Shown here: piece after piece, positions 10,972 through 22,206 of the stretch | Position numbering within the stretch: the stretch's first letter is position 1 | Layout: every line of letters starts with the position of its first letter | NCBI GenBank assembly: GCA_033819885.1 | Contig: JAQYUZ010000027.1 | Coordinates: 124,001-188,000, forward strand | DNA: 64,000 nucleotides | Direction: 5' to 3' | DNA from: Microbotryomycetes sp. JL201 | Taxonomy: Eukaryota > Basidiomycota > Microbotryomycetes | Made by a program: the position numbers and the translations under genes | The notes under the pieces: generated by a model | Seen by the model: the letters and a program-made list of their open reading frames with translations, nothing else | Databases searched by the model: none | What the model was told of the DNA's origin: nothing

Positions 10972-12213
10972 TTACTTCCAGGTATTGGACGACAAGCTTG
11001 ACGGTTTTTGCTGAAGGGAGCAAAGAGCAGAAAGAAGGAGCATTAGGCACAATGCTGCACACGTTCGAATGGCGGTGGGTCGCAATCGCGACGTAAGGTT
11101 GGTTGTCGTATGAACGGGAGCGGACTGCACAGAATTGTTTTCTCGGCGTCCTGCAACATCTGCATCATTGTCTTGCCAAGCGGGGTGGACCAGAGCCTGA
11201 TTACTCCTGGTGACAGCCCAGCCATAATGCCAGGTGGCCAGTATAATGATGCCGCTGCCGTTGACAAAGGTTGGGGAAAGAGTCGTGTTGTCCATGGAGG
11301 GGAAAACGGCTGCAGTTGTGACCGCAATCATGACTAGGGTCAAGGCGTTGCCAACGAGCTTCCAAATTGTATCCAAGTGTCGGAGGATGCTCCCTGCAGC
11401 CAGACCAGAGGAAGCGGCAAGCGATGCGCAAATTAAGGTAGAGACTAGGATTGGCCTTGTAATCGTTGACTTAGCGTGCGGCACGCTCGCCACGTTCCCG
11501 GACCACACAGTGGCGTTAAGGCCGGCAAAGGTTAGACCCCAACAGTATAACCAAAACTGTGAGGTCCAGAAGGGCGTCAGGCTGTCCTTTAGTAGTCGTT
11601 CAGTGAGAACTGATGCGAAGGCGGAGATCGAGGCGATCGTGAGACCGATTGAGGAACCAAGCAGCTGCTTTGTCGTCTCCTCTTGCCCGCCAGTACGAGG
11701 TGCGTTCACTGTTGACTGTCCAAATTCCGAAATGGCGAGGCCAGCCACGAGGGCAATAAGGGATATCCATGCGCGCCATAATGTTTGCTTCTTGACGGTG
11801 AAGTGATGGAGTACTGCCGTGAGCGGTAACCTTGCCATCATAGCTACGTGAAGGGGGCCGGGCGCCGTAAGCTGAAGGCCGATGAAATACAGAATATTAT
11901 TGCCGAGATACAGTGTTGCGGGCACAGCGTACGTGGCACATTTGAATGCGATTTGTTGGCGCTCCGAAGACGGCGCCAAGTGGTCCTCGCGTTCATCATC
12001 GTTGGTGACCTTCGCCGGCGAGGGAACGGGCGGAAGAAGTGACGTGCAATGCCTTTTCAGCATGAAAGCACTCACGACGACTTTGATCGCCTCCGACAGA
12101 CATATGATGCCGGTGCTCGAAGGCGGGGTTCCGCTTCGTAGGAAACCAAATGTAACAACGGCCCTGGTGGTCTCAAGGACGAGAAATATGCCGAAACGGC
12201 TGAAAGTGCTCAT
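10972..12213 (-). CDS. UDP-sugar transporter (SLC35A-type nucleotide-sugar transporter)
   Basis: Single exon, 413 residues from the ATG at 12213; a longer frame upstream has no ATG. The order of segments fits the nucleotide-sugar transporter family PF04142: an N-terminal helix, LSEAIKVVVSAFML, the helix pair NNILYFIGLQLTAPGPLHV, LPLTAVLHHFTVKKQ, LISLIALVAGLAISEFG, and later helices including LTLVMIAVTTAAVF. About ten membrane segments are visible, with an extra hydrophobic run near the C-terminus (CAALCLMLLLSALC). Proteins of this kind exchange UDP-galactose, UDP-GlcNAc or CMP-sialate for the nucleoside monophosphate across the Golgi membrane. UDP-galactose is a reasonable guess given the pyruvyl transferases nearby, but the substrate is not encoded in any motif I can read. 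Confidence 0.82.
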   Translation of the reverse strand: MSTFSRFGIFLVLETTRAVVTFGFLRSGTPPSSTGIICLSEAIKVVVSAFMLKRHCTSLLPPVPSPAKVTNDDEREDHLAPSSERQQIAFKCATYAVPATLYLGNNILYFIGLQLTAPGPLHVAMMARLPLTAVLHHFTVKKQTLWRAWISLIALVAGLAISEFGQSTVNAPRTGGQEETTKQLLGSSIGLTIASISAFASVLTERLLKDSLTPFWTSQFWLYCWGLTFAGLNATVWSGNVASVPHAKSTITRPILVSTLICASLAASSGLAAGSILRHLDTIWKLVGNALTLVMIAVTTAAVFPSMDNTTLSPTFVNGSGIIILATWHYGWAVTRSNQALVHPAWQDNDADVAGRRENNSVQSAPVHTTTNLTSRLRPTAIRTCAALCLMLLLSALCSLQQKPSSLSSNTWK

Positions 12214-13829
12214 CGCCGAAAGCAAGGATGGCTTGGACGCTTCGAGGACCCGCTTGAGGATGTTTTGGCCGTGCGAAGCCTCGTTCGGAGCCCACTAAGA
12301 ACACCTTGCGTGATTGCAAAAGCGCGATTCTGCTGAATGGCGATCAGCCTGATGCGATGCGCACGTTGCGACGACGGCTTTGCATACGTCCAGCTGTGGA
12401 CACGGCGTTCGCCCAGTACACGAGGTCTGGCTCACTAAAACTCAAGTTCTGAAAAACAGGACTCCACGAACACGACTGTGCGGAACACAGCAGTGTGGCG
12501 GTGAACGAAGAATGCTTCGCGGGCGCTCCAAACGTCGTTCCCGCTGTCCGCCTCTCGCTCACCATCATTTGCCAAGTAATCCGATTCTGAAAAGGTTGTG
12601 TAAATTATGTGCCTGATAGAGGCAGCGTCAGCGTAGTGAAACTTCGAAGGACGTCAATGGTGTACTCATGTCTCCGTTCATTATTGGTGTTCAAGGATGC
12701 CACCTTTTCAATTCAGGTAGTGAAGCACGTGCCTTTCAACTAGCACTAGGAACTCACATGCAACGATCACCGCGCACCGAATACGCACGAATTCCGAGGA
12801 GCTTCAAGATCAGGGCAGAATAGAGTTTTCACCGGTTGGTAGTAGGCGGCCTGAACTCGAAGTTTTCACCCACACTGTAAAGATCAGTCTCCCGAGGGTT
12901 CTGCAAATTACTGAGTAGAACGTCAAATGGGTAGAATGTCGATAGGAGAACTCGTAAGCGCCAAGAGAGGATCTGTAAAGCCAGCGTAATGCAAGAATCA
13001 GCCTGCCATGAAGCCTCAATGTCTACCTAGAGATCATCACCACTGTCTAGCCCTTACCCAACGCGTGTCCGGCGCGTCCGCCGCCGCGCAGATTTGTTTT
13101 TATGATCGCGCTACCCCGAGCGATTGTCCAGTGTTCTCTCGCTTCTGAGCAATCGCATACTATCAGTCCCCGTAATGCTGCTGCTGCTGCTGAAAAGACC
13201 TGAGTTGTATTTGCACATCGGGGACGCGGCCGAAAGCGACGTATTGCTGGAGGAGCTCGACAACTTTGCCAAGAGACGTTCAGCAGAAGCGACCCAAAAG
13301 CAGAATAGAGAGCGAAATCAATTGCAATAGACGCATACCCCGGTTGATCGCTATGAAAGATCCTGACGGAGACACGCTCATCGGACAACTCCCTATGAGA
13401 CTCTTCCCAGCCTGGGGCTACGCTGGTGTCTGACGCGTCTCTTCGACCCCGCGGTCAGTTTCCAAGTCTCCCGGTCGCCCTTACTCTAGGAGAGCAAGAT
13501 CTCGAGGCGGCAAAGGCTCAAGAAAACTCGGCTTGAAGGCAATCGCTTTGCCTTGCTCTCCTCTGGCCTCCTAGAGCACAGTGCGATCTACGGTCCAATG
13601 GTGTTGTCAGCAAGACTTAGGAGGCGGCGGCGGTGGCAAATGAAGGGTTCGAGCTTGGTCTTGCGCATTGGAGCCGCGGTTAGTTTGAGGGATTTTCATA
13701 GACGTGTTCCGAGGAAGTACGTTCCGAAGATACGCTCGGGAGTTTGCACTTTTTTTATTTTGTGGTGCAGCAACCAGTCCCTCCTTCCCTCAATTCGTTT
13801 CATATTCTCTCACGAGATTGAAGAGGGGT
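12214..13829. other. Gene-free stretch upstream of the transporter
   Basis: Nothing identifiable. A CTG/TGC microsatellite-like run (CTGCTGCTGCTGCTG) lies near 13181. Open frames on both strands are short and compositionally ordinary. Confidence 0.3.
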
Positions 13830-15085
13830 GGTTGCTGCAGATGTCTACTCCGGACTTCTCATTATCCACCTCCATCAACCCTTTGTTTGTCGTAAAGACC
13901 GTTCCTCCAGCTCGCCCGATCTCCCACCGCTTATTGATCCGCTTATTGATCCGCTCAGTCGAGGACCCGTTCGCCTCCAGATTGCCAACCAAGACCAAGC
14001 CGACTGTGGCACCTGGAAGCAGGTACACCTTCTTCAATTCGAAATTCTGGCCCTTGGCAGACACGAATCCGACTGGTCCGTAGCCGGGACCGTTACTTGT
14101 GCGCGACCTTGACGTTGGTTGGCGATTCGACAAACTTTTGAGATGAGATCGATTTCCGGTAGATTGTCGACTAGCGCCCGGATCGATGATCCATTTCGAC
14201 GTCTGAGCTTGACTCATGAATGCAATCTCTGATGCGCTGTCGGTGATCTCCTCGATGACCGCCAAACTGATAACTTCTTCAGTCAATTTTGCGCCGTCCT
14301 TCTTGGGTGCTCGACATTCTGATCTCCAGTGTCCCGTTTTGCCGCAATTGTGGCAATTTCCCTTGGCCTTGCACCTATTGCCGTTTCTATTGCTCTTTTG
14401 TTTGTCCGCCGTGGCCGTCAGGGCTCCCGCCGACGATCCTTTGCGATCATCGCTCTGCCCTGAGCCGTTTTGGGTCATACTACGTCGGTCTGCCTCGCGA
14501 ACGACAATTTGGATGAATTATTCGGAGCTCGGGTACTCGTCCTTAGTGCCGAGTGGCCCAATCATAATCTTGACGACGTCTCAAGATTTTGGCAACGATA
14601 CGAGCATGAATACGACAAGTTGCTGGTCCGAGATGGGCTACTTGATCTTGAAGAGCTCTCGAGCGATGTTCTCCATCTTTTGTAGGTGCATTTTGACGTC
14701 TTTCGACCCTGAGAATTTCATCGAGACGAGTTCCGTGAGCAATTAGTAAGATCCTGACGCCCCGCTCTTCCTGTTGCGGCGTTCAAGGGCGTCCCACATC
14801 TCTTTCGCCGTCTCCAACTGCTCGAGGACGTCTTCCTGGTGTCCTTGGACAATCGAACCTATCGCCCGTTGGGTCGACTTGTCTTTCTTGTCCCTATTTG
14901 TCGTCTCGTCGGTGGTTGCACGTGCAGCCGGTTTGGCTTGGGATACATCGATGACACCCCAGCACTCGATCCACTCGAGGTAGGGTCGAACCTTCCGTGA
15001 ACGGCGTAGGTAATCGCTTTCCTGATCAAGCTTTGCGATCCCAAGTGCGGACGTGAAGTAGAGTGGCGCAGCAGGGTTCATAACC
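13830..15085 (-). mobile_element. Ty1/copia retrotransposon remnant (gag and start of protease region)
   Basis: A fossil copia-type element on the minus strand. Visible parts are a gag region near 15081-14480, a CCHC zinc knuckle (CHNCGKTGHWRSEC), and a protease-type region starting WIIDPGAS. I see no integrase, reverse transcriptase or RNase H, so most of the element is missing. It is broken, with several breaks. One LTR-like repeat sits directly beyond its gag end (15106-15360). Confidence 0.8.
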
Positions 15086-15105
15086 TGTTACAAGTCGTCA
15101 ATGGC

Positions 15106-15360
15106 GAGTGGCGCTGACGATGTTGTCAAAATCAAAGATAGAATTGTTGTTGAAAGAAGCAGCTACCAACTCGCCGGACTTATACACTCATTGGGAATAT
15201 TTAGAAAGAAGGGCAAGTCACAGCAGGCTGACTCTGCAGATAGAACAGAGCTGAAAAAGATGACTAAGAGCCAAACAGAAGATTTTCGAACCAGGACGAA
15301 GTCATATGACCGAATGCCTGAGTGGCAAACCACCGTGGCAAATGCCTCAGCCCATTTGAA
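15106..15360. mobile_element. LTR-like repeat 2, next to the copia remnant
   Basis: Begins with TGGCGCTGACGATGTT, as does the copy at 28482, and shares the GACTAAGAGCC, GAACCAGGACGAAGTC and ATGCCTGAGTGGCAAACCA blocks with copies 1 and 3. Its position beside the gag region, about 20-30 bases away, suits the upstream terminal repeat of that element. Diverged from the other copies, so old. Confidence 0.6.
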
Positions 15361-15885
15361 TCGCTGCGCCCCCGAAGATGCACACCGTCTAACAGTAGAG
15401 CAAGATTAGATCGTCAACTTCATCACTTGGACAAGGAAAGAGCTCTGGAGTCTAGGTCCGTTCTTACTTTCTAGCTCTCGATGAATTGTATCTGATCCAG
15501 AGCCACAGGCCAGTGGTTACATCAGCGGGCCCGACTTATGCATAATACAATGTAAGAGATCGAGGCGGTAGTCTCGGCTTTCATGGAACCGAAGAACATG
15601 AACCAAGCAGAAGGAGTCAAGTGAGAGACTTGAGACATGCTCTCAAGCCGCTGTGACAAGTGGCAACAGGATCAGAAGGATTTTTTTTTGACACGACCAG
15701 CCTTCGAAGGAGTTCCAAGTCGGTACTCACAGACGAAACTACGTGGACACCCTTCCAGCTGTGGCAGACTGTGATCATGTGTGAGTTGCAGTAAATTATG
15801 CTCAGTAGGTGTGCTGTCTATCAGTTACACTCCTTGTCTGAAACAAGTGCAGGCGGGAAGGAGATCTGACTGAGGCGGCTCGGGC
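15361..15885. other. Gene-free stretch beyond the LTR-like repeat
   Basis: No gene recognised. A run of nine T residues lies near 15682. Confidence 0.3.
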
Positions 15886-15886
15886 G

Positions 15887-16875
15887 GTGTCGAAGAGAGT
15901 CGTTCTGATGGATTACGTCTGTGCTTTCGAGATGGCGCTAGGTATCGCGGTCAAAGATGGATCCAAACTAAGTTCGACTGCTTCAATTACGGCAAGCTCC
16001 GAATTTACAGCACGAGTCGGAGCTCGGGGCCGCCAGTGTGAAGAAGCTTTCGGTGGCAAAACTAATTGAATGGGATAAGTACGGTCAACCTGGAAGAGGC
16101 GAGTCTCTTGTCTGTATGGATCCGAATAGCATTTTTGACTCCTCGATTGCAGCTGATTCAGCTCGCATGCATGTCGCCCGTAGTCAGAAAGCCAGACAGT
16201 GTTCGCGGAAAACAGCTCTGGGGGACGTACGCCATCTCGCAAAACGCTTGGATGCTCCCGTGTATACGATGGAAGAGGTGAGTGCTGTTTTTCAAATGTC
16301 GTGAATGCTGGCTGAGATTACGGTCAATTTGCAAAGGCAACAAGTTTGATCTCAGAGCACGGTTTCGACATCCTTCACATAGGACGGAATGTGCAAAAAC
16401 GGGCTACGCTCGCAACAAGCAAAGTCTCTCAGGCCGTTAAAGCTGTATGCCCTAGCCACGAAGAAAGAAACAGACTCCGCGTCGACATCTGTGAGTCTGC
16501 TTCCTGGAGTTTCGAGTCTGCGCTGATATCCGTTCTGCGTAGGCGCTTTGACACTTGGCTCGACCGTGAGATGAAAATTCGCCATCGAGCAATGCAAGAA
16601 GCCAAGAAGGGTCGCTTTGTGCCATCCGCCGACCCGGTGATTAATCCCTCAAAGAGCATTGTCAAAGTTGACGAGACTCGAAGTCTGCCTTCCTCCGGCT
16701 TCAGCTGCGACCAGTGCGAAGCTGGCCAGATCAACCTTCCGATCATTTCCTTGTCAAGCATAACAGACGATTCCGTGAGTCTTGCTTTCGCTTTCAGCTG
16801 CTGGATTCTTGAAGCTTTGGCGTCTTTGTCTTCGATGAGCGCTCTGATTGCCGAAGAGGTGATTTGCAGCTAAAG
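15887..16875 (+). CDS. Unassigned coding-like block, plus strand
   Basis: Two charged, helix-rich frames can be joined across a plausible intron (GAG|GTGAGTGC ... TTGCAAAG|GCA near 16278-16336). They give a continuous segment containing KKLSVAKLIEWDKYG, ALGDVRHLAKRL and RRFDTWLDREMKIRHRAM. I do not recognise the family and no start codon is convincing. The opposite strand also shows open frames here, so strand is not certain. It could be a decayed gene. Confidence 0.25.
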
Positions 16876-16979
16876 AGCGGGAATGCGGCAGTACTTACTT
16901 TCTGTTCTGCACGAAAAGCCATGCAATGAGGAAGCGAGTTGCTCAGGTTAACGGCCGTAGCATTGGTTGAGCCGATCGC

Positions 16980-17755
16980 TGATTACTTCGGACTCGTCGA
17001 TGGGACAATCCTGTTGCGCGAGCACAACGCCGGCAGCAACAGAATCAGGATGAGTTGCCCAGAGCTTGAAATTCTCCACTCCGTACGCCTGAGCTTGTCA
17101 AGGCAATAACGACATGAATCAAAAGTTTTGATACGCCACTCGGAGGCGACATGTAGAACCCGGGTTCGCCCGCTTTTGCCAAAATTCCTGCGTATTTTGC
17201 TCGATGTGAATGAACGATTACAGCGAAGCTTGGCCAGCACCTTCGCCCCGCTAGGAGTTGCTTCTTGAGCGAGTGTAGCAAGACTATCCATCCTCTGCTG
17301 GAAGAACGCAGCAACGGCATTCTCATACACCTACCGCCCCGCAGACGTGAGTTCCTTACCTTGCTCACGGGCGAGCCTGTCGTAAGGCCCGAAAACAAGC
17401 CCCTGCTGGGCGCTTCGCCATTGCGATAACTGTCGTGGAGATGCACTGATGCTCGGCCAAGATCCTGCTTTGGCACAGCCGAGTCGTCGTGACCTACCGC
17501 GAAGCGTCTTCCTCTAAAGGCCATTCAGACTTCCACAAGTCCAAGCCGCTGCTCTTGCGGCGTCACGGCTCCTACGAGCTCCCCAATATTCACACAGAGG
17601 CCGAAATCTTCTGCAGCAGACTTAGCGAGGGCAAAGATCTGCTGTGCTAACCCATCAAGACGTGTCTTTACTGCTCTGCGCTTGTGTAGGCGCGGGAGCT
17701 GCAATTGACCCGTCGGAGTCATCGTCAAAGCCGAACATGTTGATGAGAAAGACAA
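16980..17755 (-). CDS. Unassigned multi-exon coding-like block, minus strand
   Basis: Several minus-strand frames look protein-like: a possible acidic start MFGFDDDSDGSIAAP near 17740, then KSSGLDLWKSEWPLEEDASR, AVAAFFQQRMDSLATLAQEA, and AYGVENFKLWATHPDS near 17090. Some are separated by intron-like GT...AG stretches, but I could not build one consistent chain. Family unknown; may be a real gene with several short exons or a remnant. Confidence 0.25.
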
Positions 17756-18394
17756 GAGACGCGTCTGCTGGAGAGATGCGCCACGAATGTGGACGGCTGA
17801 AGGGAAGAGCAGCTTGCGCGTAGCCGCACTCCGGCTTGAGGCAAGTTTACCTTTACCGGGGAAGCCTCGCCCGGTTCGATGAGCACGTTGAATTCAGAGA
17901 ACAATCAAGTGGGTGCAGTGTTTTTTATGACTTCAAGGACGAGCGGAACCCTTGTACGAGCTAACCAAAAAAGAGGGGCATGTAGGCGAAATAAATGCCT
18001 TGGCTCAGGCTCGAATCTATTGGACCGAGGAAAAATCCGGCAAGCCAACTATTACTCGCGTGGGTTCTGATCTATAGGTGTAGGGCCGGCGGACATGCTT
18101 GACTCCTTTCTGAACGCTCAACGTCGTTTGCCAGCATCCAAAGACAACGGGTCTCTTCTGGTCCTCACCGGGTAAAGTTCTAGTCCACCGAGGGCGACAA
18201 TGGCGAGACGGATCAAACATAATTTCACCACGCGCTTAGTGGTCCTTGCTGGCGAAGTGTCGGTTGCGTCTGCGCACAACTGCGGAAACGCGCACGCGAA
18301 ACTAGGCGGAAAAAAGCGCAGCCCAGCGGCAACGGGAGTGGCCAGCCGCAGGATTCCCTCTTCTCAACGCCTGTTGAGGTGACGACGTCGCGAC

Positions 18395-20023
18395 ATGACA
18401 CCGAAGAAGCACGTCGCCGCTTTTTCGGTCACAGCGGGCCTGCTTCTTGCCTTGCTCACCTTGCATAAGTCCCCAATGTCTCTTTACAGAGAGACTGTCC
18501 GCGCGGCCCCTCAGGTCTGCACCGCGCCGGAGATCATCCAGCATCCCGGACTCCCAGCGCAAACATTGGTGGTCCAGTGCGGCAGCATGGTTGGCAACGT
18601 CACCGTGTTCAGAGACCTCTGCATCGAGGCGACGGGGCCTTATGACGCAGAACGGCCCTTCAACTTGCGATACGTTCTGCTTACCGATGAAGAGCGGACT
18701 GCACGCGTGAATCTTCGGTCTTTAGTTGCGGGAATGCTGGCGTCTCTCACCGTGAAGTCAAGGGCTGAAGCAGACGTGGTCGACTACATTACCGGAAACA
18801 CCTACGGCTTTGTGAAAGACGAGCTGGGGAATCATCCAGCGTCTTGGGCCCGTGCATGGGCGACATATGTGTCTGCAACATTATCGATGGGTCCAACCTT
18901 GGCCGAAATCCTGGGCAGCACCGATTTTGATCAGGTTCAAGTACGCTGCTCCGAAGATTCCTCCGATCAGCGATGTTTTGACACGTGGCTTTGCCTGCTC
19001 GCATGCAGCTTGTGAGGCAGAATGTCATGCTTAACGGCTGGACCCAGTTCATCATGCAATCCAGTGAAGCTTTGGGTCGTTTGGCCCTTCAGGGCTTGCT
19101 TCCCGGCGACGTGCGCAATGCTATCTCCTCATACACATCCGCTCCGGCAAATGGACAACGCGCTCCGAAATTCCAAGACTCTCGATTCTTGAGCGACTTT
19201 AAAGTCGGGCAAATGCGATGTTTTGAACGCTTCGTTACGGCAAGTCCGAGGGATGTTTATTTCTGGAGCTCAGAACACGCTCGTGAATTTCGTCAGCTGG
19301 TAAGAGATGATCGCCTGCTGCTGAGAAGCTTGCGCTGATCTGGTGCTTGTCAGGCGCCATCTCTTCTGGGAATCCCAGCTCGTCCGGCGCCGTGCAGGGC
19401 ACAAGACATGTCGGTTGTCGTACTCATCAGAGGCGTGAAGTCGAGGCCGCTGTACAATCAAGACGACATCGTTGGCGAGCTCCGCGAGCGAGGGATTAAC
19501 GACATCCGAATCGTGACGATCGAAGAGTGGGTCCCCTATACTGATCAAGTGGAGAATTTTGCCGCAGCCGATCTCGTCGTGTCGGTGCACGGATCGCATC
19601 TGAATAATCAGGTTTTCATGCCGGAGCACGGGACGTTGATTGAAGTTTTTCCCGTCTTTTACTATCACGGGGAACAAAGAATCATCAGCAAATCCACTGG
19701 CGTCGGGCACATTGAACTGCGCAATAACGAGTACCCTCCAGTGGAATATGTCAAGGATCCCTATCATCTCCGTCTGCTTCAAACGTGCAAGGACGCCGCT
19801 GCAGACTTTCCAACACCTGAGTTGTGCTGGCAAGAAAATGGATGCCGGTGAGTTCCTCTACCCTCCGTTTCCGTATGGCAGGAGGGGCCGTCTGACCGGA
19901 TACTTGTTTCGCGCCAGGCTGCCTCATCGCAATTTGGGAGCTTTCGCGAATATGCTAGAATTCAAAAGCGCAGTAGATACCAGTATTGAGCGGGCCACCG
20001 GCTTCTGTAGAAATCGTGTGTAG
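18395..20023 (+). CDS. GT61-family glycosyltransferase 1 (DUF563), type II membrane, four exons
   Basis: Exons 18395-18934, 19009-19299, 19354-19847 and 19918-20023 join in frame to give about 476 residues. The start has a short tail and anchor (VAAFSVTAGLLLALLTL). The C-terminal half has the GT61 pattern: SVVVLIRGVKSRPLYN, DIVGELRERGI, then an acidic/aromatic segment, AAADLVVSVHGSHLNNQVFM, GTLIEVFPVFYYHG and a Cys-containing tail (CWQENGC). GT61 enzymes include plant beta-1,2-xylosyltransferases and the animal EOGT/POMGNT2 group; they act in the secretory pathway. Sugar and acceptor cannot be assigned. A decayed tandem relative follows at about 20280-20620. Confidence 0.82.
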
Positions 20024-20279
20024 TCTTGAGCGATGTGACCTTTCGAAGCATGAAGGCTCTTTCAATTCAGGCCTTGATCGCCAATGTCGAGAGCGCTTCA
20101 GCCATTAAGCGCAATTGCATTCTCCGGAGAAGTAACAGACAGGTTGATCCGCTTTGCAACAAATTGTGCCGCAAAAAGCTCAGAATTTGACGTTGCCGAA
20201 TCATTCAACGCCACCACCATCCTATACAAATGACGGCAGTTGTCCTGCTCAGAAAAAGTCCGCTAGAAAAGACCAATTG

Positions 20280-20625
20280 ATGGACGGAATGCATGTACAA
20301 GCAGTCAGCGGTATTGAGGTTGGTACAATCTCCGGGTGAGCTCTATGCGAATCAAGTGGAGAACATGGCTGCAGCCGACCCCGTCATCTTTGTTCATGCA
20401 TAGCGCCTCTATAATCGAGTCTTATTGTCCAGCCCAAACTTGCCACTCTATTTGAGGTATTTCCGTATCATTAGATCACTAGGACCAAAAACACACCGCT
20501 CAGTCGATAGGCGTTGGCCACGTCGAGAAGCTAGCGCATGGTTATATCGCCGAGGGTGTCTTGGATGCCTCGCAACTGGAGGTTTCACGGAAATTTGAGC
20601 CCTTCGAGGAAGGTGAAGTATTCTA
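20280..20625 (+). pseudogene. Degenerate GT61 relic, tandem to GT61 number 1
   Basis: Translated by eye, the DNA near 20340-20480 reads YANQVENMAAADPVIFVHA, then a stop, then LYNRVLLSS, and further on a GVGHVEKL-like segment. These line up with DQVENFAAADLVVSVHGS, LNNQVFM and GVGHIEL of the intact GT61 gene immediately upstream. It has at least one in-frame stop and loses frame afterwards. It looks like an old tandem duplicate reduced to its last exons. Confidence 0.6.
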
Positions 20626-20639
20626 GTTATCGCGTGTGC

Positions 20640-22206
20640 TTCTATGATCGATATGCCGGTCAGTCTCGCACATTTTCCGTTTTTCGATGCGATGACTGAT
20701 CACGTGAAGGATCCCAGTTTTGTCCCCCGTGTACAGCATCACTGAACGGAGCCTTCCAGCATTTGCGGATCTGCATGACTTCTAAGTCGCACTCAGAAGC
20801 AGAATCGAACGCGCGGCAGGGTTTTAGAGGAATCGTTCCTGAAACAGGTTTGCAATGCCTCGAACGATCAGCGCTGAGGCAATCGTGTACCGAACGAACC
20901 AATCCTTGACGATCTCGTGACGAAGGGCATCATTACGAGTTTACTGTCTCTGACGAAATGGCCTCTATTTTGCACAAATTCACCTTTCCACTCTCTTAAT
21001 TAGCTCGTTTCCGGTAAATTATGGATTGATCGGGTACAATCTGATGTGGCATAAGCTCGCATGCGAGATTCAGTTATTGGGGGCCCAAAAAAACGGCGAA
21101 GGCCATCAATAAATATTTGGCACGAGCGACCCGGCCAATCAACAGTTCGAAATTTACAATGGGCAGATGCATGGTGAGGGCCAAACGCGAAACTTCTGAG
21201 ACGAGATCGGTCCGGCTCTGGTTGCGAGCATGATTGATCATGAGGTACTTGCAGCGAAACCAAACCACACAAACCCTCGAGTTCTAGCAAGTGGTCCATC
21301 GCAGGCGCTGCTCGAAAGTGCGATGTTGTCTGGGGAATACGGGCGAGAGCCTACCGAAGTGCTCCCGGTTCTGCAGAGGTTCGAGATAGAGCCGTGCGAG
21401 GGCCGCCATGACGGTCAGCGTTTTGCTCCCCATATACTACCCAGAGCTCCGGCGGCACGAGTCCTTTGAAATCTCGAATTGTAATAGTCCCACACAACAA
21501 CGATCTCGGCCTGGTTGTTGAAAGCAGCTGGTACAAGAGGGTTCCGCCAGTCGCGATAGATCTAACCCTAACGCTCAAGACCTGATCGACGCATTCCCAT
21601 TTGATCTTTTCAAAGACACAGAATATTAAATTTGTCCAAAAATCAGTACGGTCCATGTGCTTCGAGGCACAATGATGACAATTCATGTTAACATGGTGAG
21701 GGAAAAGAATAGGGAAGATCACTGCGAACTAGAAGCTTGTCCGAATCTAACTCGTGGCGCGAGTTCTGTATATACCAAGGTATTTTGCGCAGTCTAAGGC
21801 ACTTGGATTTGATCATTTGAAGGTAATGCAGCTGCAAGTACCCTCAGAACTCACAGAAGCACCGAGGCAACGTATTGTGAAAGTGAAACTTACTCGCTGC
21901 TTTGGCGCTCTGGACGTGGAAAGACGTTTCTGAAGGTGCACAGGCTTCCCCAACCTAGAATAGGGTTTTCAAGACAAAAGGTCCGACTGTTGCTTGCGAT
22001 CGTGCCGTGGATACTCAAAGCTAGCATTGCCGAGCTACTCAGATTGGGACGAGACTCGAAAACAGCAGCCTGCAGCAGAAGTCCGAGAAGAACAACACGC
22101 AAAATGGAAAGTCTCCACCCGAACAATGGATCCGACCGCCCAGAAAGCAGACAGGAAAGCAACGCGGTCCAGTCTGATGACGCGAGCATCCACCGGTGTT
22201 GAGATC
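20640..22206. other. Long gene-poor stretch
   Basis: No gene supported. The minus-strand segment at 21074-21268 (WFRCKYLMINHARNQSRTDLV) looks protein-like but unassigned. A single TAACCCTAAC near 21565 is isolated and not a telomere array. Confidence 0.3.

Noticed and set aside
21560-21580. TAACCCTAAC, telomere-like
   Set aside because: Only one and a half units, also a single one near 29018; no tandem array, so not a telomere or internal telomere tract.
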